DNA of 39,270 bases from JBBQVO01 sp038211505 (GTDB taxonomy: Bacteria > Chloroflexota > Dehalococcoidia > DSTF01 > JACRBR01): NCBI GenBank assembly GCA_038211505.1, contig JBBQVO010000007.1, forward strand, positions 1 to 39,270, written 5' to 3'. The position numbers and the translations under genes are program-made. Every line of letters starts with the position of its first letter. Position 1 is the stretch's first letter. The notes beneath the pieces are model-generated. The model saw only the letters and a program-made list of their open reading frames with translations. It was not told where the DNA came from and did no database searches. Shown here in pieces: positions 8,875 through 15,971 of this stretch.

Positions 8875-8910
8875 ACGAAAAGCTTCTCCGGAGATTGGGG
8901 TGGAGAAGCC
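8871..8910 (-). terminator. Expression-platform terminator of the SAM-I riboswitch
   Basis: Downstream of the aptamer on the minus strand, GCTTCTCC (8902-8909) pairs with GGAGAAGC (8882-8889) across a 12-base loop and is followed by TTTTCGTTT. This is the OFF-state terminator expected for a SAM-I riboswitch. Its 3' arm contains the only Shine-Dalgarno-like GGAG before the proposed TTG start of mtnA, so the same hairpin may also hide the ribosome site. Confidence 0.85.
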
Positions 8911-8916
8911 TGTGTT

Positions 8917-9015
8917 CTCTCTCATCTTTCTCGCATGCGCGAGTCGGATTTGGCACCCGCGAACGGGTTGCCGGGCTTCGTAGGGCCGATCCCTCCACCA
9001 CTCTCGATAAGAGTC
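8917..9015 (-). promoter_or_regulatory. SAM-I (S-box) riboswitch
   Basis: The minus strand reads CTCTTATCGAGAGTGGTGGA, then GGGATCGGCCCTACGAAGCC, CGGCAACC, GGTGCCAAATCC and finally AAAGATGAGAG. These are the conserved P1, P2/kink-turn, J-region and P3/P4 sequences of the SAM-I aptamer. The CTCT at the 5' end pairs with the terminal AGAG to close P1. SAM binding should favour the terminator at 8871-8910 and switch off the mtnA-mtnP-GNAT-ahcY-metK operon. Recognition is by consensus; no covariance search was run. Confidence 0.96.
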
Positions 9016-9034
9016 CGTATTCAGTTGTGCCCCG

Positions 9035-9063
9035 ATTGTAGATTTCCCGCCCGCACACGTCAA
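9035..9063 (-). promoter_or_regulatory. Sigma-70-type promoter of the SAM-recycling operon
   Basis: On the minus strand, TTGACG (9058-9063) is followed by a 17-base spacer and TACAAT (9035-9040). Transcription would start around 9028, about 15 bases before the first riboswitch base. It is the best promoter in the window by consensus and spacing. Confidence 0.85.
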
Positions 9064-9404
9064 GCCATCGCCCGTATCCGACGAACGCGCGTCTGCAATG
9101 CCTCCGACACTTGTGCGATTGTGCGCGCGGCGATTGCTAAACAGCGGCCTGCCTAACCTGCATTGCGATTCGGGGGCGAGGGCATCAGGCACTCGTCAGT
9201 GACTCCCGGGAGTCACGGTGCAGCGTCCCGACCCATTGCCGCCAGTCATGCGGACGCTGCCTCTCCCGGTTCGGGCCGACGACCTCGGTCGGGAGCCTAC
9301 GGCTCCGGGTGTCGAGAACTGTGGCGGTGCTCGCACCCGGGCCGTTGTTCATTTGCGTTCGCCGTTGTCAGTTTCGAAGGCGCAGTTCAGGGATTGGAGA
9401 CGCA
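9064..9404 (+). other. Gene-free region with a run of strong hairpins (possible structured leader or ncRNA)
   Basis: No gene is seen between the mtnA promoter and the small membrane protein. Four successive foldable elements lie at 9199-9340. First is a perfect 18-base palindrome GTGACTCCCGGGAGTCAC (9199-9216). Next is a 9-bp stem GCAGCGTCC/GGACGCTGC (9220-9228 with 9252-9260). Third are two mutually exclusive stems sharing 9290-9297 (CTCCCG/CGGGAG against GGAGCC/GGCTCC). Last is an 11-bp stem with one bulge (9305-9316 with 9330-9340). The block ends 64 bases before the start codon at 9405. It matches no riboswitch, tmRNA, RNase P or SRP consensus that I can recall. No clear plus-strand promoter was found. 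Confidence 0.5.
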
Positions 9405-9575
9405 ATGAAACCGGTTGAAGCAGACGCGGCGAAGCAGGACAAATCACGCGGAACAATCATCCACGCGCTCGAACGCGACGTGCTATTGGCGGTCGGCGCG
9501 ATCTTCGCCGTGGCGGTCGTGATGGTGATCGCTAACGGCCGCGAGCCGTACGGTTCGTTGCCCGAGCCCCAGTAA
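9405..9575 (+). CDS. Small single-pass membrane protein, function unknown
   Basis: The ORF encodes 56 residues with a charged N terminus (about 25 residues), one hydrophobic segment (VLLAVGAIFAVAVVMVIA) and a short polar tail ending GSLPEPQ. The internal ATG at 9405 is preferred to an upstream GTG at 9309 because TTGGAGA lies about five bases before it and the upstream extension covers the structured leader. It stops directly against the stop of the convergent methyltransferase gene with no gap. I do not recognise a family. Confidence 0.6.
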   Translation: MKPVEADAAKQDKSRGTIIHALERDVLLAVGAIFAVAVVMVIANGREPYGSLPEPQ

Positions 9576-10376
9576 TCAGCCCGGCAACCGCCCGATCATC
9601 AGGCTGAACGATCGCTCGAACGACACTTCGCGATCGAGCCCGCCGAACAGTTTCTCGATCATCGGCGTGACACGCGCGATGATCTCCGGCAGCAGATCGT
9701 CAGGGATGCGCCACGACGACGAGAAGTCTTTGCGCGCGAGACGCTCGAGCATGCGGCGTGCGGTCGCCGTTGACGTCCACGTCGCAGCGCGCACATCCTC
9801 GACTGATCCGCCACCGGCCGTGACGGCGGCTGCGCACAAGTCCCCGCCGCGATCGCGGCGGTTCCATGCATCGGTTCCGAGGCCCGTGATCTCCGTGATC
9901 GTCGCCTCAATCAGAGCGTCGGCTTCGCCGCGGACGCCGCCGGCGCGCCTGTCCTGGCCGTGCAGGATGACGCCCCCGGGCCGCACGAGCGGCAGCACGG
10001 CGCGAACGGTGGCCTCCGCATCCGGCACGAGATGCAGGATGTGCACGAAGAGCGCGCCATCGAACGATGCCGGACGCAGCGGCGGCTGCGACGCCTCCGC
10101 TAGCATGACATTGATGTCGCGCCGCTTCTCACGCAGCAGCCCCAGCATCTTCGGTGAGATATCGATGCCGGTGACGCCAACGCCAGCTTCCGCCAGCGGC
10201 ACGGCGATACGCCCGGTGCCAATGCCGACTTCCAGCAACTCCGGCGTCGCCGACACGGAATGCAGAGCCGCGGCGATGCGATCGGCGATCGTACGCGTGA
10301 CGTCCGACGGCATCGCGCGCGTCGTATCGTAGAGATGCGCGACGCGGTCGAACGACTTGAGTTCCGGGTTGCTCAT
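9576..10376 (-). CDS. Class I SAM-dependent methyltransferase
   Basis: This 266-residue protein has the Rossmann methyltransferase motif I, LEVGIGTGRIAVPLAEAG, followed by the acidic ribose-binding strand VTGIDIS and motif III/IV region FDGALFVHILHLV. The start at 10376 is chosen for AGGA seven bases upstream; a longer frame extends to 10457 without a ribosome site. Substrate is unknown. It ends convergently with the small membrane protein, sharing no bases. Confidence 0.88.
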   Translation of the reverse strand: MSNPELKSFDRVAHLYDTTRAMPSDVTRTIADRIAAALHSVSATPELLEVGIGTGRIAVPLAEAGVGVTGIDISPKMLGLLREKRRDINVMLAEASQPPLRPASFDGALFVHILHLVPDAEATVRAVLPLVRPGGVILHGQDRRAGGVRGEADALIEATITEITGLGTDAWNRRDRGGDLCAAAVTAGGGSVEDVRAATWTSTATARRMLERLARKDFSSSWRIPDDLLPEIIARVTPMIEKLFGGLDREVSFERSFSLMIGRLPG

Positions 10377-10447
10377 ACGATTATCCTGAGGGTTAGCTTG
10401 TGGCCGGTGAACGCGTAAAGATCGTGGCGTCGCGGCCAATCCGACGC

Positions 10448-10469
10448 GGGCGGCCACATCGGGCCGCCC
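10448..10469. repeat. GC-rich palindromic hairpin between prs and the methyltransferase
   Basis: GGGCGGCC (10448-10455) pairs with GGCCGCCC (10462-10469) across a six-base loop. It lies in the 146-base gap between prs and the downstream methyltransferase. There is no T tract on either side, so a role as intrinsic terminator is doubtful. On the minus strand it reads GTAGGGGCGGCC and on, which resembles dispersed GC-rich palindromes seen between genes in environmental bacteria. Confidence 0.45.
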
Positions 10470-10522
10470 CTACCTAGCATTGTCGCCGCCGAGTCATTGC
10501 GCGCTCGGCTATTGCGCGCCCG

Positions 10523-11479
10523 TTATTGGAACAGCTCGCCGACGGACTGCCCTGTGTGGATGCGCGTGATCGCATCGCCCAGCATGGGCGCCACGGTCAG
10601 CACGGTGATCTTCGGGTTCTGCTTTCCGGGCGGCAGCGGGATCGTGTCGGTAACGACAAGCTCTTCGATTAAATCGCCGCCACAGATCTTCTCGACCGCG
10701 CGATCCGACAGGATCGGGTGCACGCACGCCGCCGTCACGCTCTTGGCGCCGTTCTCGCGCGCGATCTGCGCCGCCGCCAGGATCGTGCCGCCCGTCAGGA
10801 TCTCGTCATCCGGAATGATCACGTGCCGGCCTCTTACATCGCCGATCAGCGTCATCGACGAGATCCGTTCCTCGTTGCCGGTGCGCTCTTTGTCGACGAC
10901 GGCCAGCGGCGTATCGAGCTGCCGCGCGATATCCCGCGCCCGCTTCGCCCCGCCGACATCCGTCGCGAGCACCGTGACTTCCGAGAGATCGCGCTCCTTG
11001 AAGTAGCGGCTGAGGATGTACAGCGCCGTCAGCTCATCCACCGGAATGTTGAAGAACCCTTGGATCTGTCCTGCATGCAGGTCGACCGTCAGCAACCGAT
11101 CGGCGCCCGCCGTCTCGATCAGGTTGGCGATCAGCCGCGCCGTGATCGGCACGCGCGGCTGGTTCTTCTTATCGCTGCGACCGTATCCGTAATACGACAG
11201 TACCGGCGTGATGCGACCGGCCGACGCGCGCTTGAACGCGTCGATCATGATCAACAACTCCATCACGCTGCGACTCACGGGCGACGAGAGCGGCTGCACG
11301 ATGAAGACGTCTTTGGAGCGCACGTTCTCGAGGATGCGGACGAAGATGTTCTCGTTCGAGAACTCGAAGACGTCGCAGGCGCCGAGCGGCATTTCCAGCG
11401 AGCCGCAGATCGCCGTCGCCAGCGCGGGGTGCGCGTTGCCCGTGAAGATACAGAGATCCTGGTATGCCGACCGATCCAT
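10523..11479 (-). CDS. prs: Ribose-phosphate pyrophosphokinase (PRPP synthetase)
   Basis: The enzyme makes phosphoribosyl pyrophosphate from ribose-5-phosphate and ATP for nucleotide, His and Trp synthesis. The 318-residue length is standard. Landmarks are FTGNAHPALATAI, the N-terminal ATP region FEFSNENIFVRILENVRSKDVF, DAFKRASAGRITPVLSYYGYGR, the metal/PRPP motif VDLHAGQIQGFFNIPVDEL and ATDVGGAKRAR. Two normally invariant sites differ: the ribose-5-phosphate loop reads PDDEILTGGT rather than the usual DDMIDTAGT, and the flexible loop reads DKER instead of DKRR. This suggests a divergent subfamily. GGAG lies eight to nine bases before the ATG. Confidence 0.92.
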   Translation of the reverse strand: MDRSAYQDLCIFTGNAHPALATAICGSLEMPLGACDVFEFSNENIFVRILENVRSKDVFIVQPLSSPVSRSVMELLIMIDAFKRASAGRITPVLSYYGYGRSDKKNQPRVPITARLIANLIETAGADRLLTVDLHAGQIQGFFNIPVDELTALYILSRYFKERDLSEVTVLATDVGGAKRARDIARQLDTPLAVVDKERTGNEERISSMTLIGDVRGRHVIIPDDEILTGGTILAAAQIARENGAKSVTAACVHPILSDRAVEKICGGDLIEELVVTDTIPLPPGKQNPKITVLTVAPMLGDAITRIHTGQSVGELFQ

Positions 11480-11690
11480 CTCCGAAACTCCCGTCTACGC
11501 ACGTGCTGGCGGGGAACTATAGCAGGCGTTGGTGGCGGCTATAGGTTCCCGGGCAATCTGCTAGCGGCCAGTGACTTTGTCAGTGGGTAAGCGGCACAGG
11601 TCCTCGCGCACGCTCATGCGTAAACGGGCGGGGGCATGACGGCCACCATATCGATACGAACGCGAGTTGAAGACGCCGGCGCCGCGGCCG

Positions 11691-11719
11691 TTGACACCGC
11701 GACACGCCTGAGCAATGCT
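11691..11719 (+). promoter_or_regulatory. Probable promoter of the alpha/beta hydrolase gene
   Basis: A consensus TTGACA (11691-11696) is followed by a 17-base spacer and AATGCT (11714-11719). It lies 22 bases before the hydrolase ATG. The -35 is perfect and the -10 weak. Confidence 0.5.
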
Positions 11720-11741
11720 CGTACACGCACGGAGGTGATGG

Positions 11742-12584
11742 ATGGCGCAGGACATCGGCGGCGGCAAGCATCGTCGCGCGGACGTGAACGGCCACGAGAT
11801 CGCGTATCTCGAGTGGGGCGACGCGTCGCGGCCGGCCATGGTATTGCTGCACGGGCTGACGGGCCACGCCCACACGTGGGATCACATGGCGCCGCGCCTC
11901 GCCGAACGCTACCACGTGTTCGCGCCCGACCAACGCGGCCACGGCGACAGCGCCCACGTCGCCACGTACGCGACATCCGACTTCGTCGACGATCTGCGCG
12001 AACTCGTGTCGAAATGGCGTCTCGATCGATTCGTGCTCATGGGACTCTCGATGGGCGGCCATAACGCGCTCGCATACGCCGCCGCATTCCCGGAGCAACT
12101 CGCCAGACTGATCGTGATCGACATCCCGCCGCGGATGGATCGCACCCGCGCGCCGAACTGGGAGATCATCTCCAAGCTCGCCGACACGGGGCATCGCCGC
12201 ATCGACACCCTCGATGACGCGATGCGGGAGGCGAGAGCCGGCAACGCCATCGCGCCCGACCGCAACCTGCGCTATCGCACCGAATGGAACCTGCGCGAGC
12301 GCGCCGGCGGCGGCATGGAGTGGAAGTACGATCCGAAGACGCCCGCGCTTTGGGAGCCGGAAGACCTCTGGCCGCGCATGCCGCGGATCACGCCGCCGAC
12401 GCTGCTCGTCCGCGGCGGCAAGACGCTCGTGCTGCCACGCGACGTCGCCGACAAGATGATCGATGCGCTCCCGAACGCCGAGCTGGTCGAGGTGCCTGAG
12501 TCGGGACATTCAGTGCCGACGGATCGGCCGGAAGAGCTGACGGAGATCGTGTTGCGGTGGTTGCCGCCGGAGCCGCGGCCGTAA
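11742..12584 (+). CDS. Alpha/beta-fold hydrolase
   Basis: The 280-residue protein has the oxyanion motif LLHGLTGHAHTWD, the DQRGHGDS strand-loop, the nucleophile elbow GLSMGG (Ser in the middle) and the late catalytic His in ESGHSVPTDRPEEL. The acid residue is probably the Asp in the VLPRDVADKM region. It lacks a signal peptide and is probably cytoplasmic. AGGAGGT is well placed before the ATG. It stands alone, with a promoter-like TTGACA upstream, and converges on the methyltransferase at 12603. The substrate is unknown; esterase or C-C hydrolase are both possible. Confidence 0.9.
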   Translation: MAQDIGGGKHRRADVNGHEIAYLEWGDASRPAMVLLHGLTGHAHTWDHMAPRLAERYHVFAPDQRGHGDSAHVATYATSDFVDDLRELVSKWRLDRFVLMGLSMGGHNALAYAAAFPEQLARLIVIDIPPRMDRTRAPNWEIISKLADTGHRRIDTLDDAMREARAGNAIAPDRNLRYRTEWNLRERAGGGMEWKYDPKTPALWEPEDLWPRMPRITPPTLLVRGGKTLVLPRDVADKMIDALPNAELVEVPESGHSVPTDRPEELTEIVLRWLPPEPRP

Positions 12585-12602
12585 CGCGAAGTCGCGCCCT
12601 GG

Positions 12603-13472
12603 TCAGCGCTTCGGCTGCCACGAGATGATCGCCGAACGCGCGGATCCGACGCGCGGCCCGAGTCGGCCGTCCGGCCATGCGATCAGGCGCTCGCCGAGCA
12701 GCTCACGCAGACGCGCGATCGACTTCGTGTCGCTTTCGTTGATGCAGAGGCTGTTGCGGAGCTGCACCACCGCCTCGTCGAGATCGGCGAACGTCCACGT
12801 GAAGACGTGATCGGTCGCCTCGATGTCGGCCGCGATGCCGATATCGTAGAGCAGGTTCACGATATCGATCGCCGATGGCTGGCCCTGCAGCGCGACGCCG
12901 CCGTAGAACTCACCCCACAGTCCGAGATCCGTCGGCAGCGGATCGACGCGCATATACAGGAAGACGCGCTGCGTCGCGTGCGCTTCGAGTGCCCGGACGA
13001 ACGGCACGACATCGACGATCGGATACAGGACGTGCGAGCAGATGACGACGTCGGCCGGCGGCACGTCAGCGGCCAGCCACTCGCTGTGTACGATCTCGAC
13101 GTTCGTAAGCCGCTCGACCTCGACGTCTTCACGCAATAGACCGAGCATCGCCTCGGACGGATCGACGGCGGTGATCGTGCGGACATGCGGCGCCAGCGCG
13201 AGCGTGTGCCGTCCGGTGCCGGCGCCGATGTCGATCACGGTGCTATCGCGTGTAACGGAGGACTTCACTCGCAGGAAGAACGGATCCTCGTCTGTGTGCT
13301 GGTGCAGCGCGGCGCGGTACTGCTTGGCGCGATGGCCCCAGTAGTCGTTCCGCACGATGCCGGCGGCAGCGTATGCCGTCTCCATCTGGATGCGGCGGCG
13401 ATCGACCATGTCGTGCCAGCGCTGGACGTGATCGATGGCTGTGATCTCCGGAGGCGTCGTCTCAGGCGACAT
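12603..13472 (-). CDS. Class I SAM-dependent methyltransferase, last gene of the kinase-aldolase operon
   Basis: The 289-residue protein has motif I VIDIGAGTGRHTLALAP, the ribose-binding strand TAVDPSEAML and motif IV ADVVICSHVLYPI. The start at 13472 lies 11 bases inside the upstream gene, with GAGG six bases before it, so translation is probably coupled. Initiation at 13499 would add nine residues and lacks a ribosome site. It is the promoter-distal gene of the TetR-dehydrogenase-kinase-aldolase operon. The substrate is unknown, and its link to the pathway rests on overlap alone. Confidence 0.88.
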   Translation of the reverse strand: MSPETTPPEITAIDHVQRWHDMVDRRRIQMETAYAAAGIVRNDYWGHRAKQYRAALHQHTDEDPFFLRVKSSVTRDSTVIDIGAGTGRHTLALAPHVRTITAVDPSEAMLGLLREDVEVERLTNVEIVHSEWLAADVPPADVVICSHVLYPIVDVVPFVRALEAHATQRVFLYMRVDPLPTDLGLWGEFYGGVALQGQPSAIDIVNLLYDIGIAADIEATDHVFTWTFADLDEAVVQLRNSLCINESDTKSIARLRELLGERLIAWPDGRLGPRVGSARSAIISWQPKR

Positions 13473-13839
13473 CCGCATCCTCGATCGCGTCGGTGACATC
13501 GAACTGCATCTTGCCCATGCCGGTGACGATGAACCCCATACCGATCTTGTGCTTGCCGGGCGCGAGACTGCGCCCGTCGACCGCGATAGTTACGACTTTC
13601 TGCATGCCGAGCGTCATCGGCTTCTCGGCCGAGACCTCGCTGAAGCGCAGGCCGCTGCCGTCGATCGAGAACGTCGTCGCGTCGAGCGCGATCTCCTCGC
13701 CGTCGATCGTCAGTGGCAGCACCTGCTCCGCGTAGCCCGATCCCAGCGAGTTCTTCAGATCGAATGCGAAGCCCCCGCCGTCGTTGCGGAGGCTACCCTT
13801 CACGTACAGACGGCGAAGCAAGAACGCCGGCACCTGCAT
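13462..13839 (-). CDS. Small beta-rich protein of unknown function
   Basis: The 125-residue product starts PAFLLRRLYVKGSLRN and continues as alternating short hydrophobic strands (FAFDLKNSLG, LPLTIDGEEI, VVTIAVDGRSLAPGKHKIGMGF). That pattern suggests a small beta-sandwich, with no catalytic motif and no signal peptide. It resembles a conserved protein I associate with Chloroflexota genomes, and more distantly the beta subunits (DUF6379-like) that partner sugar-processing enzymes; the latter is a guess from layout. Its ATG overlaps the aldolase stop by one base (TAATG) and its end overlaps the methyltransferase start. Confidence 0.75.
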   Translation of the reverse strand: MQVPAFLLRRLYVKGSLRNDGGGFAFDLKNSLGSGYAEQVLPLTIDGEEIALDATTFSIDGSGLRFSEVSAEKPMTLGMQKVVTIAVDGRSLAPGKHKIGMGFIVTGMGKMQFDVTDAIEDADVA

Positions 13840-14495
13840 TACTTGAACCCCTTCATCATGCGATAGATCTGCTGCTCGACGGCGACGATCTCGGCCGGCA
13901 GTTCGATAGCTCGCCCCACCTGGGACGCCAGCACGTGAATCTTCGCCACGCGCTCGACGAGATCAACGACGGCCACCGCCTCATCGAGATCAACGCCGAC
14001 GCCGATGGCGCCGTGATGGCGCAGCAGCACCGCCGCGCGCTGTCCGAGCGCAGCGACGGCGTTCGCGGCGAGCTCGTCGCTGGCCGACGCGCCGTATTCG
14101 GCGACGTCGACGGCCCCGCCGAGCGTCACGACCTGCTCGTCGAGGATACACGGGATCGGCGTGCCCGCCACCGCGAACGCGCTCGCATACACCGAATGCG
14201 TGTGGATGACCGCGCCGACATCCACACGCGCGGCGTAGATCGCCATGTGCGCAAGCGACTCGCTCGACGGGATCCCCTCGCCGACGACCGGATCGATCTC
14301 GGCGTCGACGACGAGCACGTCGTCGATCGTGAAGCGCGCGTACGGCACACGACTCGCCGTGACGGCGAACAAATAGCCCTCGTCGGTGGCGATGCGACGG
14401 CTGACGTTGCCGCTCGAACCGGAGACCAGACCGGCAGCGACGATCGCGCGCACGGCGCCGAGCACCTGCTGTCGCTCTTCGGCATAGTCACCCAT
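13839..14495 (-). CDS. Class II (zinc-dependent) aldolase/adducin family protein
   Basis: The 218-residue protein has the fuculose-1-phosphate aldolase layout: SGSSGNVSRR (phosphate-binding), the Glu in SSESLAHMAIY that acts as catalytic base/zinc ligand, HTHSVYASAFA (two zinc His) and RHHGAIGVG (third His). All key residues are present, so it should be active. Class II aldolases of this kind split ketose-1-phosphates or decarboxylate related acids. GGAGG lies eight bases before the ATG inside the end of the kinase gene. With the FGGY kinase upstream, phosphorylation followed by cleavage to a triose phosphate and an aldehyde is the natural reading. The sugar is not identifiable. Confidence 0.9.
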   Translation of the reverse strand: MGDYAEERQQVLGAVRAIVAAGLVSGSSGNVSRRIATDEGYLFAVTASRVPYARFTIDDVLVVDAEIDPVVGEGIPSSESLAHMAIYAARVDVGAVIHTHSVYASAFAVAGTPIPCILDEQVVTLGGAVDVAEYGASASDELAANAVAALGQRAAVLLRHHGAIGVGVDLDEAVAVVDLVERVAKIHVLASQVGRAIELPAEIVAVEQQIYRMMKGFK

Positions 14496-14498
14496 GCA

Positions 14499-15971
14499 TC
14501 ATGCCTCCGCCGCCAGTCGTTGCATCTCGTCCGCCATCACACACCAGCGCGAATAATGATCCTCGTACGTCGCTGACACGCTCGCTCGCGGGCGCACGAT
14601 GCGCGCATCGCTGCCCATGACGCGCACCGCGTCGTGCAGCGTCGGCTGCAATCCGACGGCGACCGACGCCAGCATCGCCGCGCCGACCGCGGACGTCTCC
14701 GCTTCGCGCGCGACCGACACCGGCCGATCGATCACGTCGGCGACGATCTGCGTGAACGTGGCGCTCTGCGACATGCCGCCCCCGAGCGAGAGGCGCGCAA
14801 TCGTCATGCCGGATACCGCTTCGAGCTGTTCGAGATTCGCGCGGATCGCGTACGCCGTCGACTCGAGAACTGAGCGCATCAAAGTGCCGCGGTCCGGCGA
14901 CGACATGACGAGCGGGAGCGGCAGTGTGATCGCGCCGACGCCGGCGTTCATCTCCGCCGCATGCATCGAACGCGGGCCAAGCACGCTCATGGTATCGTCG
15001 CATCCTGCCGGCGCGGCGGCGGCGAGCGCCTCCGCCTCGTCGTGGCCGATGCTCATCATCGAACAAAGCCACTCCCACGCACGGCCCGTCTCGCCGGCGT
15101 TCGATTCCAGGATCCACCGATCAGCCGCCAGGACGTGCACGCTGGCCCACGTCCTCCGCTCGCAATCGAAGATCGGCTGCGTCGTGACGAGCTGCAGAGG
15201 CGCGCTCCATCCGGCAGGGACAGCGCACTCGCCCGCGTCGATCGCGCCGCAGCCGACGAGCGCGCACTGCGTATCAGCGCCAGCCAGAACCACCGGCACA
15301 CCGACGAACGCGCCTGCGCCCACGCGACCAGCGATCGCGCCATCGTCAATGATCGGAGGCAGAAGCGCCGGCTCGAAGTCAAGCATGCGCAGCAGATCGT
15401 CCGGCGGCGTCCCGGTGCGGATGTCCAGAAGACCGTTCTCGGCCGCCAGCGTGCGGCTCATCCGGAGCTCGCCGGTCAGAAGCGCTCCGAGCCAGTCGAC
15501 CAGCGACAGGACATAACGTATGCGCCCGGCGACCAGCGGCCGATGCTCGCGCAGCCAGGCGAGCTTCGCCGGAGCCTGCATCAGCGAGGGCAGGTGGCCA
15601 GTGCGCGCGTACACCTCGCCCGCGTGTGCGGCGTCGATGGCGATGCCTTCGGCCGATGAGCGGGCGTCGATGTTCGGCGACGCAAAGATCGCGACGCGGT
15701 CTTCGTCGAGAAAGACGATCGCTTCGCGTTGCCCCGTGCAGGCGATCGCTGCGATATCGGTTCGCTGTTCCGCCGCGCGATCGAGGAGCGCTCGCAGCGC
15801 CCGCTCGACATCACCGGCAATGAACTCGCGGCCGAAGGGCGCCGCGTCGTCGGGCGTCTGCATCTGCCACGGCGCGACGGCCACGGTCGCGCAAACACCG
15901 TCGGGCGCGACGATGACAGCACGGATCGCGCTCGTTCCGGCGTCCATGACGAGGATGCGGTCAGCGGGCAC
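14499..15971 (-). CDS. FGGY-family carbohydrate kinase
   Basis: The 490-residue protein begins at a GTG with ILVMDAGTSAIRAVIV, the FGGY phosphate-1 motif. It also has IACTGQREAIVFLDE, the catalytic-base region VLAGADTQCALVGCG (Asp) and the C-terminal ATPase motif LSLGGGMSQSATFTQIVADV. It phosphorylates a sugar or polyol with ATP; xylulokinase, AI-2 kinase and erythritol/threonate kinases share this pattern and I cannot choose between them. It overlaps the dehydrogenase by 11 bases and precedes the class II aldolase by three, so a kinase-aldolase pathway is likely. Confidence 0.9.
   Translation of the reverse strand: MPADRILVMDAGTSAIRAVIVAPDGVCATVAVAPWQMQTPDDAAPFGREFIAGDVERALRALLDRAAEQRTDIAAIACTGQREAIVFLDEDRVAIFASPNIDARSSAEGIAIDAAHAGEVYARTGHLPSLMQAPAKLAWLREHRPLVAGRIRYVLSLVDWLGALLTGELRMSRTLAAENGLLDIRTGTPPDDLLRMLDFEPALLPPIIDDGAIAGRVGAGAFVGVPVVLAGADTQCALVGCGAIDAGECAVPAGWSAPLQLVTTQPIFDCERRTWASVHVLAADRWILESNAGETGRAWEWLCSMMSIGHDEAEALAAAAPAGCDDTMSVLGPRSMHAAEMNAGVGAITLPLPLVMSSPDRGTLMRSVLESTAYAIRANLEQLEAVSGMTIARLSLGGGMSQSATFTQIVADVIDRPVSVAREAETSAVGAAMLASVAVGLQPTLHDAVRVMGSDARIVRPRASVSATYEDHYSRWCVMADEMQRLAAEA

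Noticed and set aside
9163..9418. Small plus-strand ORFs before the 56-residue membrane protein
   Set aside because: They cross the palindromic leader, lack ribosome sites and have no coding-like composition.
10448..10469. Intrinsic terminator for prs
   Set aside because: The hairpin is strong but no T tract follows on the minus strand.
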